The position numbers and the translations under genes were made by a program. Below the pieces are notes generated by a model. That model was not told where the DNA came from, ran no database searches, and worked only from the letters and a program-made list of their open reading frames with translations. This document shows positions 9,756 through 19,220 of a stretch of 64,000 nucleotides of DNA, in pieces. The number at the start of each line of letters is the position of its first letter. Within the stretch, counting starts at the first letter, position 1. Origin of the DNA: an uncultured Tateyamaria sp. GTDB lineage: Bacteria > Pseudomonadota > Alphaproteobacteria > Rhodobacterales > Rhodobacteraceae. Location of the stretch: positions 558,001 to 622,000 of the forward strand of contig NZ_CANMEU010000002.1 in the NCBI RefSeq assembly GCF_947497045.1, given 5' to 3'.

Positions 9756-12299
9756 ATGCGCGACGCGGCCCCTCAGACGATCTATCTCGCCAATTATACC
9801 CCGTTCGGCTTCACCGTCGAAGAGGTGCATCTGACCTTTGATCTGGCCCCATCAGCAACCCGCGTCACCTCGCGCATCCGCTTTGCGCCCAACCCGGATG
9901 CAACGAACAACGCATTCTTTCTGCACGGCGAGAACCTGTCGCTGATCTCTGCCAAGATCGACGGAGAAGCCGTGACCCCAACCCTGACGGCGGAGGGGCT
10001 GAGTTGCGACGTGCCCAACATGCCGTTTCTGTGGGAGGCGGAGGTCCAGATCGACCCCATCGCCAACACAGCCCTCGAAGGACTGTACCAATCAAACGGC
10101 ATGTACTGCACCCAATGCGAGGCCGAGGGGTTTCGCAAGATCACCTACTACCCCGACCGCCCCGATGTCATGTCCACGTTCACGGTGCGCATCAACGGGC
10201 CCCACGCAACATTGCTGTCCAACGGAAACCCGGTCGCGTCGGGGGATGGGTGGGCCGAGTGGCATGACCCATGGCCCAAACCAGCCTATCTGTTCGCGCT
10301 TGTGGCAGGCGAATTGGTCGCCCACCGCGATACATTCACCACGTCCGAGGGGCGGCACGTGGACCTCGCCCTTTATGTCCGCCCCGGCGACGAGGGCAAA
10401 TGCGCCTTCGGGATGGAGGCGCTCAAGGCGTCAATGACTTGGGACGAAGAGGTTTATGGGCGGGCCTATGACTTGGACGTGTTCAACATCGTGGCCGTGG
10501 ACGATTTCAACATGGGCGCGATGGAAAACAAGGGGCTGAACGTCTTCAACGCCTCCGCAGTCCTTGCCAGCCCCGAAACCTCGACTGACATGAATTTCGA
10601 ACGGATCGAGGCGATCATCGCGCATGAGTATTTCCACAACTGGACCGGTAACCGGATCACCTGTCGCGACTGGTTCCAGCTGTGCCTCAAGGAAGGGCTG
10701 ACCGTGTTCCGCGACAGCCAGTTTACGGCTGACATGCGTTCTGAACCCGTCAAACGCATCTCGGACGTGATCGACCTGCGGGGCCGCCAATTCCCCGAGG
10801 ATCAAGGGCCCCTCGCCCACCCTGTCCGCCCCGAAAGCTTTCAGGAAATCAACAACTTCTATACGGCGACAGTCTATGAAAAAGGGGCCGAGGTCATCCG
10901 CATGCTGAAAACGCTTGTCGGCGATGCAGCCTATGCCAAGGCCCTCGACCTTTATTTCGAACGCCATGACGGTCAGGCCTGCACCATCGAAGACTGGCTG
11001 GCGGTGTTCACGGACGCAACAGGACGCGATCTCACCCAATTCAAACGGTGGTATTCGCAGGCTGGTACGCCGCGCGTCGCTGTCTCTGAAAACTATGAGG
11101 ACGGCACCTACACCCTCACCTTTGCGCAATCCACACCGCCCTCGGCGACCACCGCCGATCCGCAACCCCAAGTGATCCCGCTGGCGGTCGGATTGCTGAC
11201 CCCCGATGGGTCCGAGGCGATGGGCACGCAGGTCCTCGAACTGACCCAAGCCAGCCAGACGTTTTCATTCCCCGGGCAGGCGGCCAAACCGATTCCCTCG
11301 ATCCTGCGCGGGTTTTCGGCCCCCATCGTGCTGGATCACGACGCCGATCACGCCTTTCTGCTGGCCCATGACACGGACCCCTTCACCAGATGGGAGGCCG
11401 CGCGCAACCTCGCCCGCACCTCGCTGATGAACACGCTGACCAAGGGAACAGGACCTGATACCGCGTGGCTCAACGGGATCGCCAAAGTGCTGCTTGACGA
11501 CGGTCTCGATCCGGCCTATCGCGCGCTGATGCTGGGCCTTCCCGGGCAATCCGAACTCGCTGCCGATCTGCACCGCGACGGGCACATCCCCGACCCCGAC
11601 ACGATCTGGACGGCGGTGACCAACCTCAAACAGGCGCTCTCGGATCAGATGCGCGACGACCTTGCGGGGCTGTACGCAGCACAACAGGTGCCGCCCCCCT
11701 ACCGCCCCGACGCCACACAAGCCGGCAAACGCGCCCTGGGCAACGCGATACTGTCGCTGATCACCCGGCAGGATGGCGGGGACACTGCACAGGCGCAATA
11801 TGACGCGGCCGACAACATGACCCAGCAACTCGCCGCACTGGCCAACCTGATCCGCGCAGGCCGGGGGGACGCGGCGCTGGCCACATTCGAAGCGCAGTGG
11901 AAAGACGACCGGCTGGTGATGGACAAGTGGTTCGGCCTGCAAGTGACCGAGGCCAAACCCGACGATGCCGCCGACACCGCCAAGGCGCTGACACGGCATG
12001 CCGATTTCAACTGGAAAAACCCCAACCGGTTCCGCGCCACGCTCGGCGCGCTGGCCGGACACCACGCAGGGTTCCACGCCAAGGATGGGTCGGGCTACAG
12101 GCTTCTGGCGGACTGGCTGATCCAGCTGGACCCGCTCAATCCACAAACCACCGCGCGGATGTGCGCCGCGTTCCAGACATGGCGGCGCTATGACGCGATC
12201 CGCCAATCAATGATCAGCAAGGAACTTGACCGGATCGCAAGCACACCCAACCTCAGCCGCGACACCACCGAAATGATCACCCGGATTCGCGAAGCATGA
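9756..12299 (+). CDS. pepN: Aminopeptidase N
   Basis: An M1-family zinc aminopeptidase (847 aa, close to the usual ~870) that removes N-terminal residues from peptides in the cytoplasm. The exopeptidase motif GAMENKGLN is near residue 255. The zinc site HEYFHNW followed 18 residues later by the Glu of LKEGLTVF is near residues 290-315. The C-terminal half is the helical domain of the PepN type. Alternative ATGs occur at 9738 and 9753; 9756 (MRDAAPQTIYL) matches where the family homology begins, with AAAAGG about nine bases upstream. It is transcribed alone and followed by a dispersed intergenic repeat. Confidence 0.96.
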   Translation: MRDAAPQTIYLANYTPFGFTVEEVHLTFDLAPSATRVTSRIRFAPNPDATNNAFFLHGENLSLISAKIDGEAVTPTLTAEGLSCDVPNMPFLWEAEVQIDPIANTALEGLYQSNGMYCTQCEAEGFRKITYYPDRPDVMSTFTVRINGPHATLLSNGNPVASGDGWAEWHDPWPKPAYLFALVAGELVAHRDTFTTSEGRHVDLALYVRPGDEGKCAFGMEALKASMTWDEEVYGRAYDLDVFNIVAVDDFNMGAMENKGLNVFNASAVLASPETSTDMNFERIEAIIAHEYFHNWTGNRITCRDWFQLCLKEGLTVFRDSQFTADMRSEPVKRISDVIDLRGRQFPEDQGPLAHPVRPESFQEINNFYTATVYEKGAEVIRMLKTLVGDAAYAKALDLYFERHDGQACTIEDWLAVFTDATGRDLTQFKRWYSQAGTPRVAVSENYEDGTYTLTFAQSTPPSATTADPQPQVIPLAVGLLTPDGSEAMGTQVLELTQASQTFSFPGQAAKPIPSILRGFSAPIVLDHDADHAFLLAHDTDPFTRWEAARNLARTSLMNTLTKGTGPDTAWLNGIAKVLLDDGLDPAYRALMLGLPGQSELAADLHRDGHIPDPDTIWTAVTNLKQALSDQMRDDLAGLYAAQQVPPPYRPDATQAGKRALGNAILSLITRQDGGDTAQAQYDAADNMTQQLAALANLIRAGRGDAALATFEAQWKDDRLVMDKWFGLQVTEAKPDDAADTAKALTRHADFNWKNPNRFRATLGALAGHHAGFHAKDGSGYRLLADWLIQLDPLNPQTTARMCAAFQTWRRYDAIRQSMISKELDRIASTPNLSRDTTEMITRIREA

Positions 12300-12306
12300 C
12301 CACCTG

Positions 12307-12368
12307 CCCTTCTTTTGACCAAAAATACCGCGGGGGTGAGCGCGCATGCGCGAGGGGGCTGGCCCCCT
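12307..12368. repeat. Dispersed intergenic repeat, copy A
   Basis: A 29-base block (12307-12335, CCCTTCTTTTGACC ... TACCGCGGGG) is identical to the reverse complement of 47901-47929. After it come the palindrome CGCGCATGCGCG (12341-12352) and a hairpin with arms AGGGGGC / GCCCCCT and a TG loop (12353-12368). In both copies the block and hairpin lie just downstream of a stop codon, here pepN, in the same orientation relative to that gene. The hairpin may act as a transcription terminator or mRNA end protector. Confidence 0.7.
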
Positions 12369-12536
12369 TGACCCGCCCGCCGCAGGCGAAACCCGCCTGA
12401 TGCCTGATACCGCGACAGTCCCCCCGAAACGGCGCGCCAAGACCGTGCCGCACCCTTTGAGCTGCCTCGACACCCCGGAACCACTCGGCGCACGGTTCAC
12501 CCCGACCCCACCCTCAACTGACAAAAGGCCCAGCCT

Positions 12537-13274
12537 ATGACCCAACGCCCCATTTGCCTTATCACAGGTGCCTCCGCCGGAATCGGAGCCGCCTGCGCCA
12601 GGCTGGCCGCCCCCGACTACGATCTGGTCCTGAACTACCGCACCGATACGAACGGTGCCAGGGCGGTACAGGCCGAGGCCGAAGCCGCAGGGGCCAAAGC
12701 GGTGCTGGCACAAGGGGATGTGTCAAACCCCGACAATATCGCGGCCATCTTCAAAACACTCGACGACACGTTCGGACGGCTCGACACGTTGATCAACAAC
12801 GCGGGGATCGTGGCGCAATCGGCCAGACTGACGGACATGACACACGCGCGGCTCACGCAGATGATGAACGTGAACGTCATCGGGGCGATGCTGGTGGCTA
12901 AGGAAGCTGTTTTACGGATGCGAAACACGGGCGGGGCCATCATCAACGTCTCCTCCGCCGCCGCACGGCTCGGATCGGCAAACCAGTATATCGACTACGC
13001 CGCCTCCAAAGCGGCGATCGACACCTTCACCAAGGGGCTCTCGGACGAGGTCGCAGCGGACGGTATCCGGGTGATGTCGGTCCGTCCCGGCCTGATCGAT
13101 ACAGGGCTGCACGCCAAGGGGGGCGAACCAGGCCGCGCCCAAAAGCTGGCCCATATGGTGCCCATGAAACGCGAAGGCTCCGCCGAAGAGGTCGCGCGCG
13201 CCATCCTTTGGCTGGCCTCGGATCAGGCCAGCTATGTGACAGGCTCCACCCTTGATGTGACCGGCGGGCGTTAG
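12537..13274 (+). CDS. SDR family oxidoreductase
   Basis: A 245-aa classical short-chain dehydrogenase. Motifs: TGASAGIG at residues 10-17, NNAG near residue 85, the active-site Ser in NVSSAAA and YAASK near residue 153, ending in the common DVTGGR. An Arg after the second strand (NYRTDT) suggests NADP(H) use. It resembles YgfF/glucose 1-dehydrogenase-like members of unknown substrate. The stop is six bases before the next gene, so it probably heads a three-gene operon with the PH-like membrane protein and the lipoprotein hydrolase. Confidence 0.9.
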   Translation: MTQRPICLITGASAGIGAACARLAAPDYDLVLNYRTDTNGARAVQAEAEAAGAKAVLAQGDVSNPDNIAAIFKTLDDTFGRLDTLINNAGIVAQSARLTDMTHARLTQMMNVNVIGAMLVAKEAVLRMRNTGGAIINVSSAAARLGSANQYIDYAASKAAIDTFTKGLSDEVAADGIRVMSVRPGLIDTGLHAKGGEPGRAQKLAHMVPMKREGSAEEVARAILWLASDQASYVTGSTLDVTGGR

Positions 13275-13279
13275 GCGGC

Positions 13280-13711
13280 ATGACGCCCTACCGATACGAA
13301 ACCACGGGGCGCAACCGACGCACGCTGATGACGGTGCTTGGGGTGTGGGGCGCGATCCTGCTGGCCATCGCCTATCTGGACGCGGCACTCTGGCTGATGG
13401 CGCTGATCGCACTGGCAACGGCCCCTGCCCTATATGACCTGTTCTCGGGGCGACGGGCGGGCCTGTCACTGGAAACCGAGGGGCTGCGCTGGTTTGCGGG
13501 GCGGCAAACCGGCGACATTATCTGGGACAAGATCAGCCACATCCGGCTCGACACCCGGCTCGACTTTTCGGTACGGGCCAGTGCGGTGCTGACCTCCGGG
13601 CGCAAGGTCCGTATCCCGCTTGAGGCCACGCCCCCCTCAGATACATTCGAGGCCGCACTGAAACTGCGCGCAATCGATGTGCAACGCCACCACTTCTCAC
13701 TTCTGGGATGA
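13280..13711 (+). CDS. Small membrane protein with PH-like C-terminal part
   Basis: A 143-aa protein. Residues 15-55 hold two adjacent hydrophobic segments. The C-terminal ~85 residues are predicted-looking beta strands (LSLETEGLRWF, IIWDKISHIRLD, GRKVRIPLEA), a pattern seen in bacterial PH-like domains of membrane proteins of unknown function. I do not recognise a named family with certainty. It begins six bases after the SDR stop and its last four bases overlap the start of the hydrolase gene (ATGA), so the three are likely co-translated. Confidence 0.7.
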   Translation: MTPYRYETTGRNRRTLMTVLGVWGAILLAIAYLDAALWLMALIALATAPALYDLFSGRRAGLSLETEGLRWFAGRQTGDIIWDKISHIRLDTRLDFSVRASAVLTSGRKVRIPLEATPPSDTFEAALKLRAIDVQRHHFSLLG

Positions 13712-14595
13712 AGCGCGCGGCCCTCTTTGCCGCCCTCCTTTGGGGCGCAGGCTGCGGTGTGCCCGCGCAATTCAACACGACCGACCCGCTAACCTTCGCA
13801 CCCGGCGCGTTTGACACAGCCAACCACGCAGTGATCGGGGTGCCCGGCGCGTTCACCTCCATTCGGGTGCTTGCCCCGCTTGAAAGCCTCAGGACCAGAA
13901 CCCGCGCCGTCGCATATTACCGCCTGCCCGGCTTTGACGGGCGGCCCGATAACGAGTGGGTGGTGATCGACAAGGCCGCAGCCCGCATCGCGCGGCTGAC
14001 CCGTGATCACGCGCTGACGCGGATCGACCTGATCGGGCATTCGACAGGGGCCGTCATCGCGCTGGAGGCGGCCAAGCGCATCCGCCAGATCAGCCCCAAT
14101 ACGGATGTGTACGTACACGCGATATCCTCAGCACTGCCTTCCCCCCAGCCAATCCTCGCCGGGGTGCGCGGCGCAGGCGGCACAGTGGCCGCCGCCGCCC
14201 GCACAGGCAGCCTGAACCCGCGCAAGGTCTGGCTCGCATATTATCGCAGGCTGGCATATGGGCCGGACGCTGATGTCAGCCCCACAACGTCCCAAGCCGC
14301 TGACGCCCTGGTCGCGGCCAATGATGACCGGATCACGCTGCCGGACAAGGGGTTGGGACGACGTCACACGCGCGCACTCAGACGGTGGACCAATCCTGAT
14401 CCGGACGCTGCAAATGGGGCAACACTGACCTATTACCATGGTGCGGTCGATCCGGTCTTTCCACCAAGAGCCACCAAACGCTTCACCGACACCTTGCCAG
14501 ATGCCAACCTGAAGCTGGTCGAGGGGCACGGACACCTGCTGCTGCTGACCTATCCCGAAATATGGGACACGATCAAAGATCAGATCACGGAATGA
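13708..14595 (+). CDS. Alpha/beta hydrolase, predicted lipoprotein
   Basis: A 295-aa protein with a lipoprotein signal (basic start, hydrophobic stretch, lipobox GAGC with the Cys at residue 16) followed by an alpha/beta hydrolase domain. The nucleophile elbow GHSTG is near residue 112, an acidic residue lies in YHGAVDPVFP near residue 250, and a His in EGHGHLLLL near residue 273 completes a plausible triad. Substrate is unknown; esterase or lipase activity in the periplasm, anchored to a membrane, is the likely role. It overlaps the preceding gene by four bases. It converges with the lytic transglycosylase gene. Confidence 0.8.
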   Translation: MKRAALFAALLWGAGCGVPAQFNTTDPLTFAPGAFDTANHAVIGVPGAFTSIRVLAPLESLRTRTRAVAYYRLPGFDGRPDNEWVVIDKAAARIARLTRDHALTRIDLIGHSTGAVIALEAAKRIRQISPNTDVYVHAISSALPSPQPILAGVRGAGGTVAAAARTGSLNPRKVWLAYYRRLAYGPDADVSPTTSQAADALVAANDDRITLPDKGLGRRHTRALRRWTNPDPDAANGATLTYYHGAVDPVFPPRATKRFTDTLPDANLKLVEGHGHLLLLTYPEIWDTIKDQITE

Positions 14596-14638
14596 ACCCC
14601 TACCTCATTGAGAAATAATGGCGATTCAACGCGCCACC

Positions 14639-15307
14639 CTACTCAGAAGCAGCCAACACCCGCGGGCGCGATTGGGGCCGCACTGCATCGATCGGGGCGC
14701 AATAGGTCTGGCGGCGCAACCACCCGGCCATATCCGCACGTTTCGCCTTGGATCGCATCGGCCCCCAATCGGCCGCAACCCCGCGCCCGCCGGGGCCATA
14801 GATCACACCATCACGCGGCACGGTCACCGCCATGATGCGCACCGCGCAACTTAAGTTCGCAGCCCCGTTCTTGAGGGCCTCACCCGTCCCCACATTGCAC
14901 TCGTATCCCCGCGCCGTGGCCGGCAGGATTTGCAACAACCCAAACCACTTGCCGCCACCGCCCACCGCGCGGGGCTTATAGGTGCTTTCATATTTGGCGA
15001 GGGCGGAGAGAAACCCGATCCAGAAAGCGCGCCGATCCCGGTCCGACGCCGTTTCATAGCGCGGGCACCAGGTCTCAATGTCCGCCGGAACAAGGTCAAC
15101 CAGCGGGCGGCCGTGGGTCTTGAGGGCCGAATTGGCCGCGCGATTCCACAAGACATGACCGGGCTGATGGGTCCACCGGGTGCGGGGTACGTTGCCCTCA
15201 CGGGCGGGCGGGCGCAGCCCGTCAAACGGCGCGTCCTGCGCCTGCACAGGCGGCACGAACACAGCAAAGCATGCGCAAAGCGCGGCGAGGGTAACAACAT
15301 ATCTCAT
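14639..15307 (-). CDS. Lytic transglycosylase-like protein, secreted
   Basis: A 222-aa protein with a signal peptide (MRYVVTLAALCACFAVF..., cleavage near VQAQ-D at residue 24), followed by an SLT-type lysozyme-like domain. The catalytic Glu is probably that in LAKYESTYKP, followed by the GLLQI segment typical of soluble lytic transglycosylases. These enzymes cleave peptidoglycan glycan strands with anhydro-muramyl products. The start at 15307 is set by the signal peptide; upstream in-frame codons are not protein-like. The late CNVGT and LSCAVRIM stretches, with a Cys pair, are typical of the Roseobacter members. It is divergent from the gene at 15538. Confidence 0.82.
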   Translation of the reverse strand: MRYVVTLAALCACFAVFVPPVQAQDAPFDGLRPPAREGNVPRTRWTHQPGHVLWNRAANSALKTHGRPLVDLVPADIETWCPRYETASDRDRRAFWIGFLSALAKYESTYKPRAVGGGGKWFGLLQILPATARGYECNVGTGEALKNGAANLSCAVRIMAVTVPRDGVIYGPGGRGVAADWGPMRSKAKRADMAGWLRRQTYCAPIDAVRPQSRPRVLAASE

Positions 15308-15537
15308 GGGCGCGCAGTATGTTGGCGTGCGCACGCCCCTGTCCAGCACGCAGCACGCACCTTTTCGCCCATTTGAGGCCCCATCAGCGACAATCGGCAC
15401 GCATGGCGATTATTGTCAAAACCTGCGCGGGAATGTGCACATATGGACCGCCGAAACTTCGTGAACTTGACGCCACCCTGCCCGAATTGTGACCCAATTT
15501 GCGCGCAGTTAGGACGGGTAAACAGTTTGGATGGTTG

Positions 15538-16842
15538 ATGATGGCATTTGCAGAACGCATTCTGGGACCCTTGGTGCATATACGTGATCGATTTTCGCTC
15601 ACGCGTCTGGACATGGCGCATGATGGCGTTCTGCAACATGTCCGGCAGGCCCGGCCCAAAGCGCCCCCGGCACAGGTTGCGGCTGTTCTGGATGATGCCC
15701 TCTCGATCCCTTGCCCCGATCCCACAGCCGAGGAACGCACCCGCGACGCCCATCAGGCGCGCGGCCTGAAACTTGCGCGGTCCGAAGATTGGGGGCAGCT
15801 GACGGAGGAGATCGCGCAAGCTGACAGCGCGCGGCGCAAGACCCCGGGCGGCAAACCCGTAGCCGAGCTGATGGCCTATGGCGCGCGCGCCGATGTGGTC
15901 GGTGCTGCCGAGCACGCGCTGCTGTCCGGGCGGCCCACGCCGGGGGCCCCTCTGCTGGCCGGGATCGAAGCGCTTGAACAGGTGCTGGCCGGGGACCCCA
16001 CGAACCCGATCCTGTCCGCAATCGTGGCACAGGCCCATATGGACATTGGCTGGGCGTGGCGCGGGACAGGCTGGGATATCGAAGTGCCCGCCCGCAATCG
16101 CGAAGCCTTTTCTGCCCATTTCGATCGGGCCGCTGACATCGTGAATGACCGCGCCGACTGCATTGCCGGATCGCCCCTGCTGGCGGCAACCGCCTGTGCA
16201 CTGTCATCTGGCCGGGGCGGGGCCGTGCGCCACACCGTCACCCAATATGAAACCTGGATCGACCTTGATCCGAAAAATGCGCAGGCGCTGCGGGCTTTCG
16301 GCGCGCAATTGCTGCCCCGCTGGCATGGTGATTATGCCCGGCTTGAGCTGGAAGCGCGGCGCGTGGCGGGCCGGACCCATGACATCTGGGGGGCCGGTGG
16401 ATACACTTGGATGATGCTGGACGCGATCTCTGTCGATACGGAGGCCTGCCTGCGCGTTGACATCGCGTTCTTCGTCGACGGGCTGCACGATATCCTGCGC
16501 CATGCACCCGATCAGCATACCGTCAACCTGCTCGCGGCCTATTGCGCCAATACGATGGGCTCCATGCCCACCGGACATGATGAGACCGACTATGTGCGCG
16601 CCCAGATCGCGGAGGCCGCAGTGTGGATCGTGCGTGATCATCTGACCGAATTGCATCCGATGCTATGGGCCCATGCCGCGCGCGGCTTTGACAATGCGTT
16701 GCGGGTGCGCTGCGCCGATACGTTTGCCGCTTCGGGCTATGCGGACGCCCTGCGTTATCTGACGGGTGTGTTCCGCCGCGAACTCAGTGCGGGCAACCGG
16801 GTGGTCTTCACCGACAAAGGGGCCGAGATGCGGCCAGGCTAA
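15538..16842 (+). CDS. Hypothetical protein, alpha-helical repeat-like
   Basis: A 434-aa protein without a recognised family. Most of it is Ala- and Leu-rich helix, with segments such as LEQVLAGDPTNPILSAIVAQ and IDLDPKNAQALRAFGAQLLP that look like degenerate TPR repeats. There is no signal peptide or membrane helix. ATGs at 15538 and 15541 are both possible; homology cannot decide. The upstream region is shared with the divergent lytic transglycosylase gene 230 bases away. GC-rich third positions agree with its neighbours, so it is a resident gene rather than a recent arrival. Confidence 0.7.
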   Translation: MMAFAERILGPLVHIRDRFSLTRLDMAHDGVLQHVRQARPKAPPAQVAAVLDDALSIPCPDPTAEERTRDAHQARGLKLARSEDWGQLTEEIAQADSARRKTPGGKPVAELMAYGARADVVGAAEHALLSGRPTPGAPLLAGIEALEQVLAGDPTNPILSAIVAQAHMDIGWAWRGTGWDIEVPARNREAFSAHFDRAADIVNDRADCIAGSPLLAATACALSSGRGGAVRHTVTQYETWIDLDPKNAQALRAFGAQLLPRWHGDYARLELEARRVAGRTHDIWGAGGYTWMMLDAISVDTEACLRVDIAFFVDGLHDILRHAPDQHTVNLLAAYCANTMGSMPTGHDETDYVRAQIAEAAVWIVRDHLTELHPMLWAHAARGFDNALRVRCADTFAASGYADALRYLTGVFRRELSAGNRVVFTDKGAEMRPG

Positions 16843-16884
16843 CCGCCGCGCACGTTGTCCAGATTTTAGGGGATGATCACGGCG

Positions 16885-17070
16885 TCAGGCAGGTGCCCGG
16901 TCGGGCGGCGCACCTTGCAGCACATCATGTGCAATCCGCGCCGCGCCCGTATCCAGTGTGTTCTCTCGCATCGACCCTTAGGCCCAATGCGCACCCATAG
17001 CATCACCGATGTAACCCTCTGGGCCGCGATGATAGGTCGTCGTGGCCACCCCCGATTTCCTGCAAGAACG
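16885..17070 (-). other. Possible decayed coding tail downstream of the 17071 gene
   Basis: Reading on past the stop of the gene at 17071-17556 in the same frame gives two further protein-like blocks, ending at stops at 16978-16980 and 16885-16887. The first contains TTTYHRGPEGYIGDAMGAHW; the second starts at an ATG (16969-16971) and reads MRENTLDTGAARIAHDVLQG. The three in-frame stops are each 93 bases apart. This may be the eroded end of a longer ancestral gene, a separate 28-aa ORF, or chance. Confidence 0.25.
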
Positions 17071-17556
17071 TCAGCGGGTAACCCTGCGCGCAGCCCCCGA
17101 CAGCAACGCGCGGGAGTAGACCTTGTGCGCGCCCGCAAGACTCTGGAACACTGGGCCAAGCGTGGGCGCGCCACCCCGTCCAGGCACTGGCACCACGACC
17201 GACCCAAAGCGCAGCGCATCTGGCGCGGCTTGCAACCAGGACAACGTGCGCCCCGACCGCTCGGCCAGTAAAATCTGATCGTCGCGGCGTGCTTCGAGCC
17301 GCCAGACCGCGAATGTGTCGCCCTGCCCGGTCGCCAGCGCGGCCACCTCCGCATCTGTGCTGGGCGTACGCGCCAGCAGGCGCAGCACAACCCGCTCGGC
17401 ACGAAACAGGGGCTGGGTGTAAAAGGCGGTGATGAAATCAGGCAACAAGACCGGCACAGCCACAGGCGTTTCAAAGCAATCCGTATAGTGGCCTGCACGA
17501 CGTGCGTACTCAGCGATCAGGCTGCCTTCGGGCGTTGGGATTTCGTCAATCTGCAT
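17071..17556 (-). CDS. Hypothetical protein, DUF2867-like
   Basis: A protein of 161 aa from the ATG at 17556 (MQIDEIPTP). Its centre (DFITAFYTQPLFRAERVVL, then GDTFAVWRLEARRDDQILL and RTLSWLQA) recalls the DUF2867 beta-barrel-like family, in which a conserved Trp-x-Leu/Val-Glu strand precedes a polar strand pair; this assignment is tentative. No signal peptide or membrane helix. It is divergent from gatB, 120 bases away. Possible remnants of a longer C-terminus lie downstream, but the present end (SGAARRVTR) is also a reasonable natural terminus. Confidence 0.6.
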   Translation of the reverse strand: MQIDEIPTPEGSLIAEYARRAGHYTDCFETPVAVPVLLPDFITAFYTQPLFRAERVVLRLLARTPSTDAEVAALATGQGDTFAVWRLEARRDDQILLAERSGRTLSWLQAAPDALRFGSVVVPVPGRGGAPTLGPVFQSLAGAHKVYSRALLSGAARRVTR

Positions 17557-17676
17557 CGCTATACTCTGCCATAAATTGCGGCTCACTTAAGGTGTGCAAT
17601 CGTCGCGCCCTCTTGCGGCGCATCACGCCCTGATCTATCCCGAACCGAAAGCGGCGCGATCACACGGGACGAGACC

Positions 17677-19188
17677 ATGCTGGACCTCACTTACGACACC
17701 CCCAAAGTCAAAACCATTGCCGGGGCGAAACACGACTGGGAACTCGTGATCGGGATGGAAGTGCACGCCCAGATCGCCAGCAATGCCAAGCTGTTCTCGG
17801 GGGCCTCGACCCGGTTTGGGGCCGAACCCAATGCCAATGTCGCATTTGTGGACGCAGCCATGCCGGGCATGTTGCCCGTCATCAACGAATATTGCGTCGA
17901 ACAGGCGGTGCGCACGGGCCTTGGCCTCAAGGCGGCGATCAACCTGACCTCGGCCTTTGACCGCAAGAACTACTTTTACCCCGACCTGCCGCAGGGTTAC
18001 CAGATCTCCCAGTTGTACCACCCCATCGTCGGCGAAGGCGAAGTGCTGGTCGAGATGGGCGCGGGCGTGGCGCGCCTCGTGCGCATCGAGCGTATCCACA
18101 TGGAGCAGGACGCGGGGAAATCCATTCACGACATGGATCCCAACATGTCCTTTGTCGATCTCAACCGCACGGGCGTCGCGTTGATGGAGATCGTGAGCCG
18201 TCCCGACATTCGCGGCCCCGAAGAGGCGGCGGCGTTCCTCACCAAGCTGCGCCAGATCGTGCGCTACCTCGGCACGTGCAATGGCGATATGCAGTCCGGC
18301 GCGATGCGCGCGGATGTGAACGTGTCGATCTGTCGGCCCGGCGATTACGAAAAGTATCAGGAAACCCAGGACTTTTCCCATCTCGGCACGCGCTGCGAGA
18401 TCAAGAACATGAACTCCATGCGCTTTATCCAGCAAGCCATCGAAGTCGAGGCGCGCCGCCAGATCGCCGTCGTCGAAGGCGGCGGCAAGGTCGAACAGGA
18501 AACCCGGCTTTATGATCCCGACAAGGGCGAGACGCGGTCCATGCGCTCCAAGGAAGAGGCACATGACTACCGCTATTTCCCCGATCCCGACCTGCTGCCT
18601 TTGGAGATCGAACAGGCCTGGGTGGACGAGATCGCCGCGAACCTGCCCGAACTGCCCGACGCCAAAAAGGCCCGGTTCATGGGCGATTTCGGGCTGACGG
18701 ATTATGACGCCTCAGTGCTGACGGCGGAAGTGGACACCGCAGCCTTCTTCGAAGAGGTGGCGCAGGGCCGCGACGGTAAACAGACGGCCAACTGGGTGAT
18801 CAACGAACTCTTTGGCCGTCTCAAAAAGGACGACCGCGATATCACCGACAGCCCCGTATCCCCCGCGCAACTGGGCGGCATCGTGGACCTGATCGCCAAG
18901 GGTGACATCTCGGGCAAGATCGCCAAGGACCTGTTTGAGATCGTTTATACCGAAGGCGGCGACCCCGCCGACATCGTCGAGGCGCGCGGCATGAAACAGG
19001 TGACGGATACCGGCGCGATCGAAGCGGCGGTGGACGAGATCATCGCGGCCAACCCCGCCCAGGTCGAAAAGGCGCGGGAAAACCCCAAGCTCGCGGGCTG
19101 GTTCGTGGGTCAGGTGATGAAGGCAACGGGCGGCAAGGCCAATCCCAAGGCCGTCAATGAATTGGTTGCCAAAAAGCTGAACGGTTGA
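17677..19188 (+). CDS. gatB: Asp-tRNA(Asn)/Glu-tRNA(Gln) amidotransferase subunit B
   Basis: GatB is the kinase/transamidation subunit of GatCAB, which converts Glu-tRNA(Gln) to Gln-tRNA(Gln) (and Asp- to Asn-tRNA(Asn)) in the cytoplasm. The 503-aa length is normal. Family signatures include IGMEVHAQI near residue 26, [19 protein letters not shown] near residue 89, the DVNVS strand near residue 211 and the YRYFPDPDL motif near residue 303. The C-terminal ~150 residues form the helical tail and YqeY-like domain that recognise tRNA. gatA and gatC are not in the window. A REP-like palindrome follows the stop codon. Confidence 0.98.
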   Translation: MLDLTYDTPKVKTIAGAKHDWELVIGMEVHAQIASNAKLFSGASTRFGAEPNANVAFVDAAMPGMLPVINEYCVEQAVRTGLGLKAAINLTSAFDRKNYFYPDLPQGYQISQLYHPIVGEGEVLVEMGAGVARLVRIERIHMEQDAGKSIHDMDPNMSFVDLNRTGVALMEIVSRPDIRGPEEAAAFLTKLRQIVRYLGTCNGDMQSGAMRADVNVSICRPGDYEKYQETQDFSHLGTRCEIKNMNSMRFIQQAIEVEARRQIAVVEGGGKVEQETRLYDPDKGETRSMRSKEEAHDYRYFPDPDLLPLEIEQAWVDEIAANLPELPDAKKARFMGDFGLTDYDASVLTAEVDTAAFFEEVAQGRDGKQTANWVINELFGRLKKDDRDITDSPVSPAQLGGIVDLIAKGDISGKIAKDLFEIVYTEGGDPADIVEARGMKQVTDTGAIEAAVDEIIAANPAQVEKARENPKLAGWFVGQVMKATGGKANPKAVNELVAKKLNG

Positions 19189-19189
19189 C

Positions 19190-19213
19190 GTAGGGTGGGC
19201 AATATTGCCCACC
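19190..19213. repeat. REP-like palindrome between gatB and the methyltransferase gene
   Basis: After the head GTAG, the 20 bases 19194-19213 form a perfect palindrome with arms GGTGGGCAAT / ATTGCCCACC. It sits between two convergent stop codons, so it could terminate transcription from both sides. The GTA(A/G)G head and GC-rich arms match the hairpins at 4818, 4866 and 62736. Confidence 0.6.
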
Positions 19214-19220
19214 TCACCCA

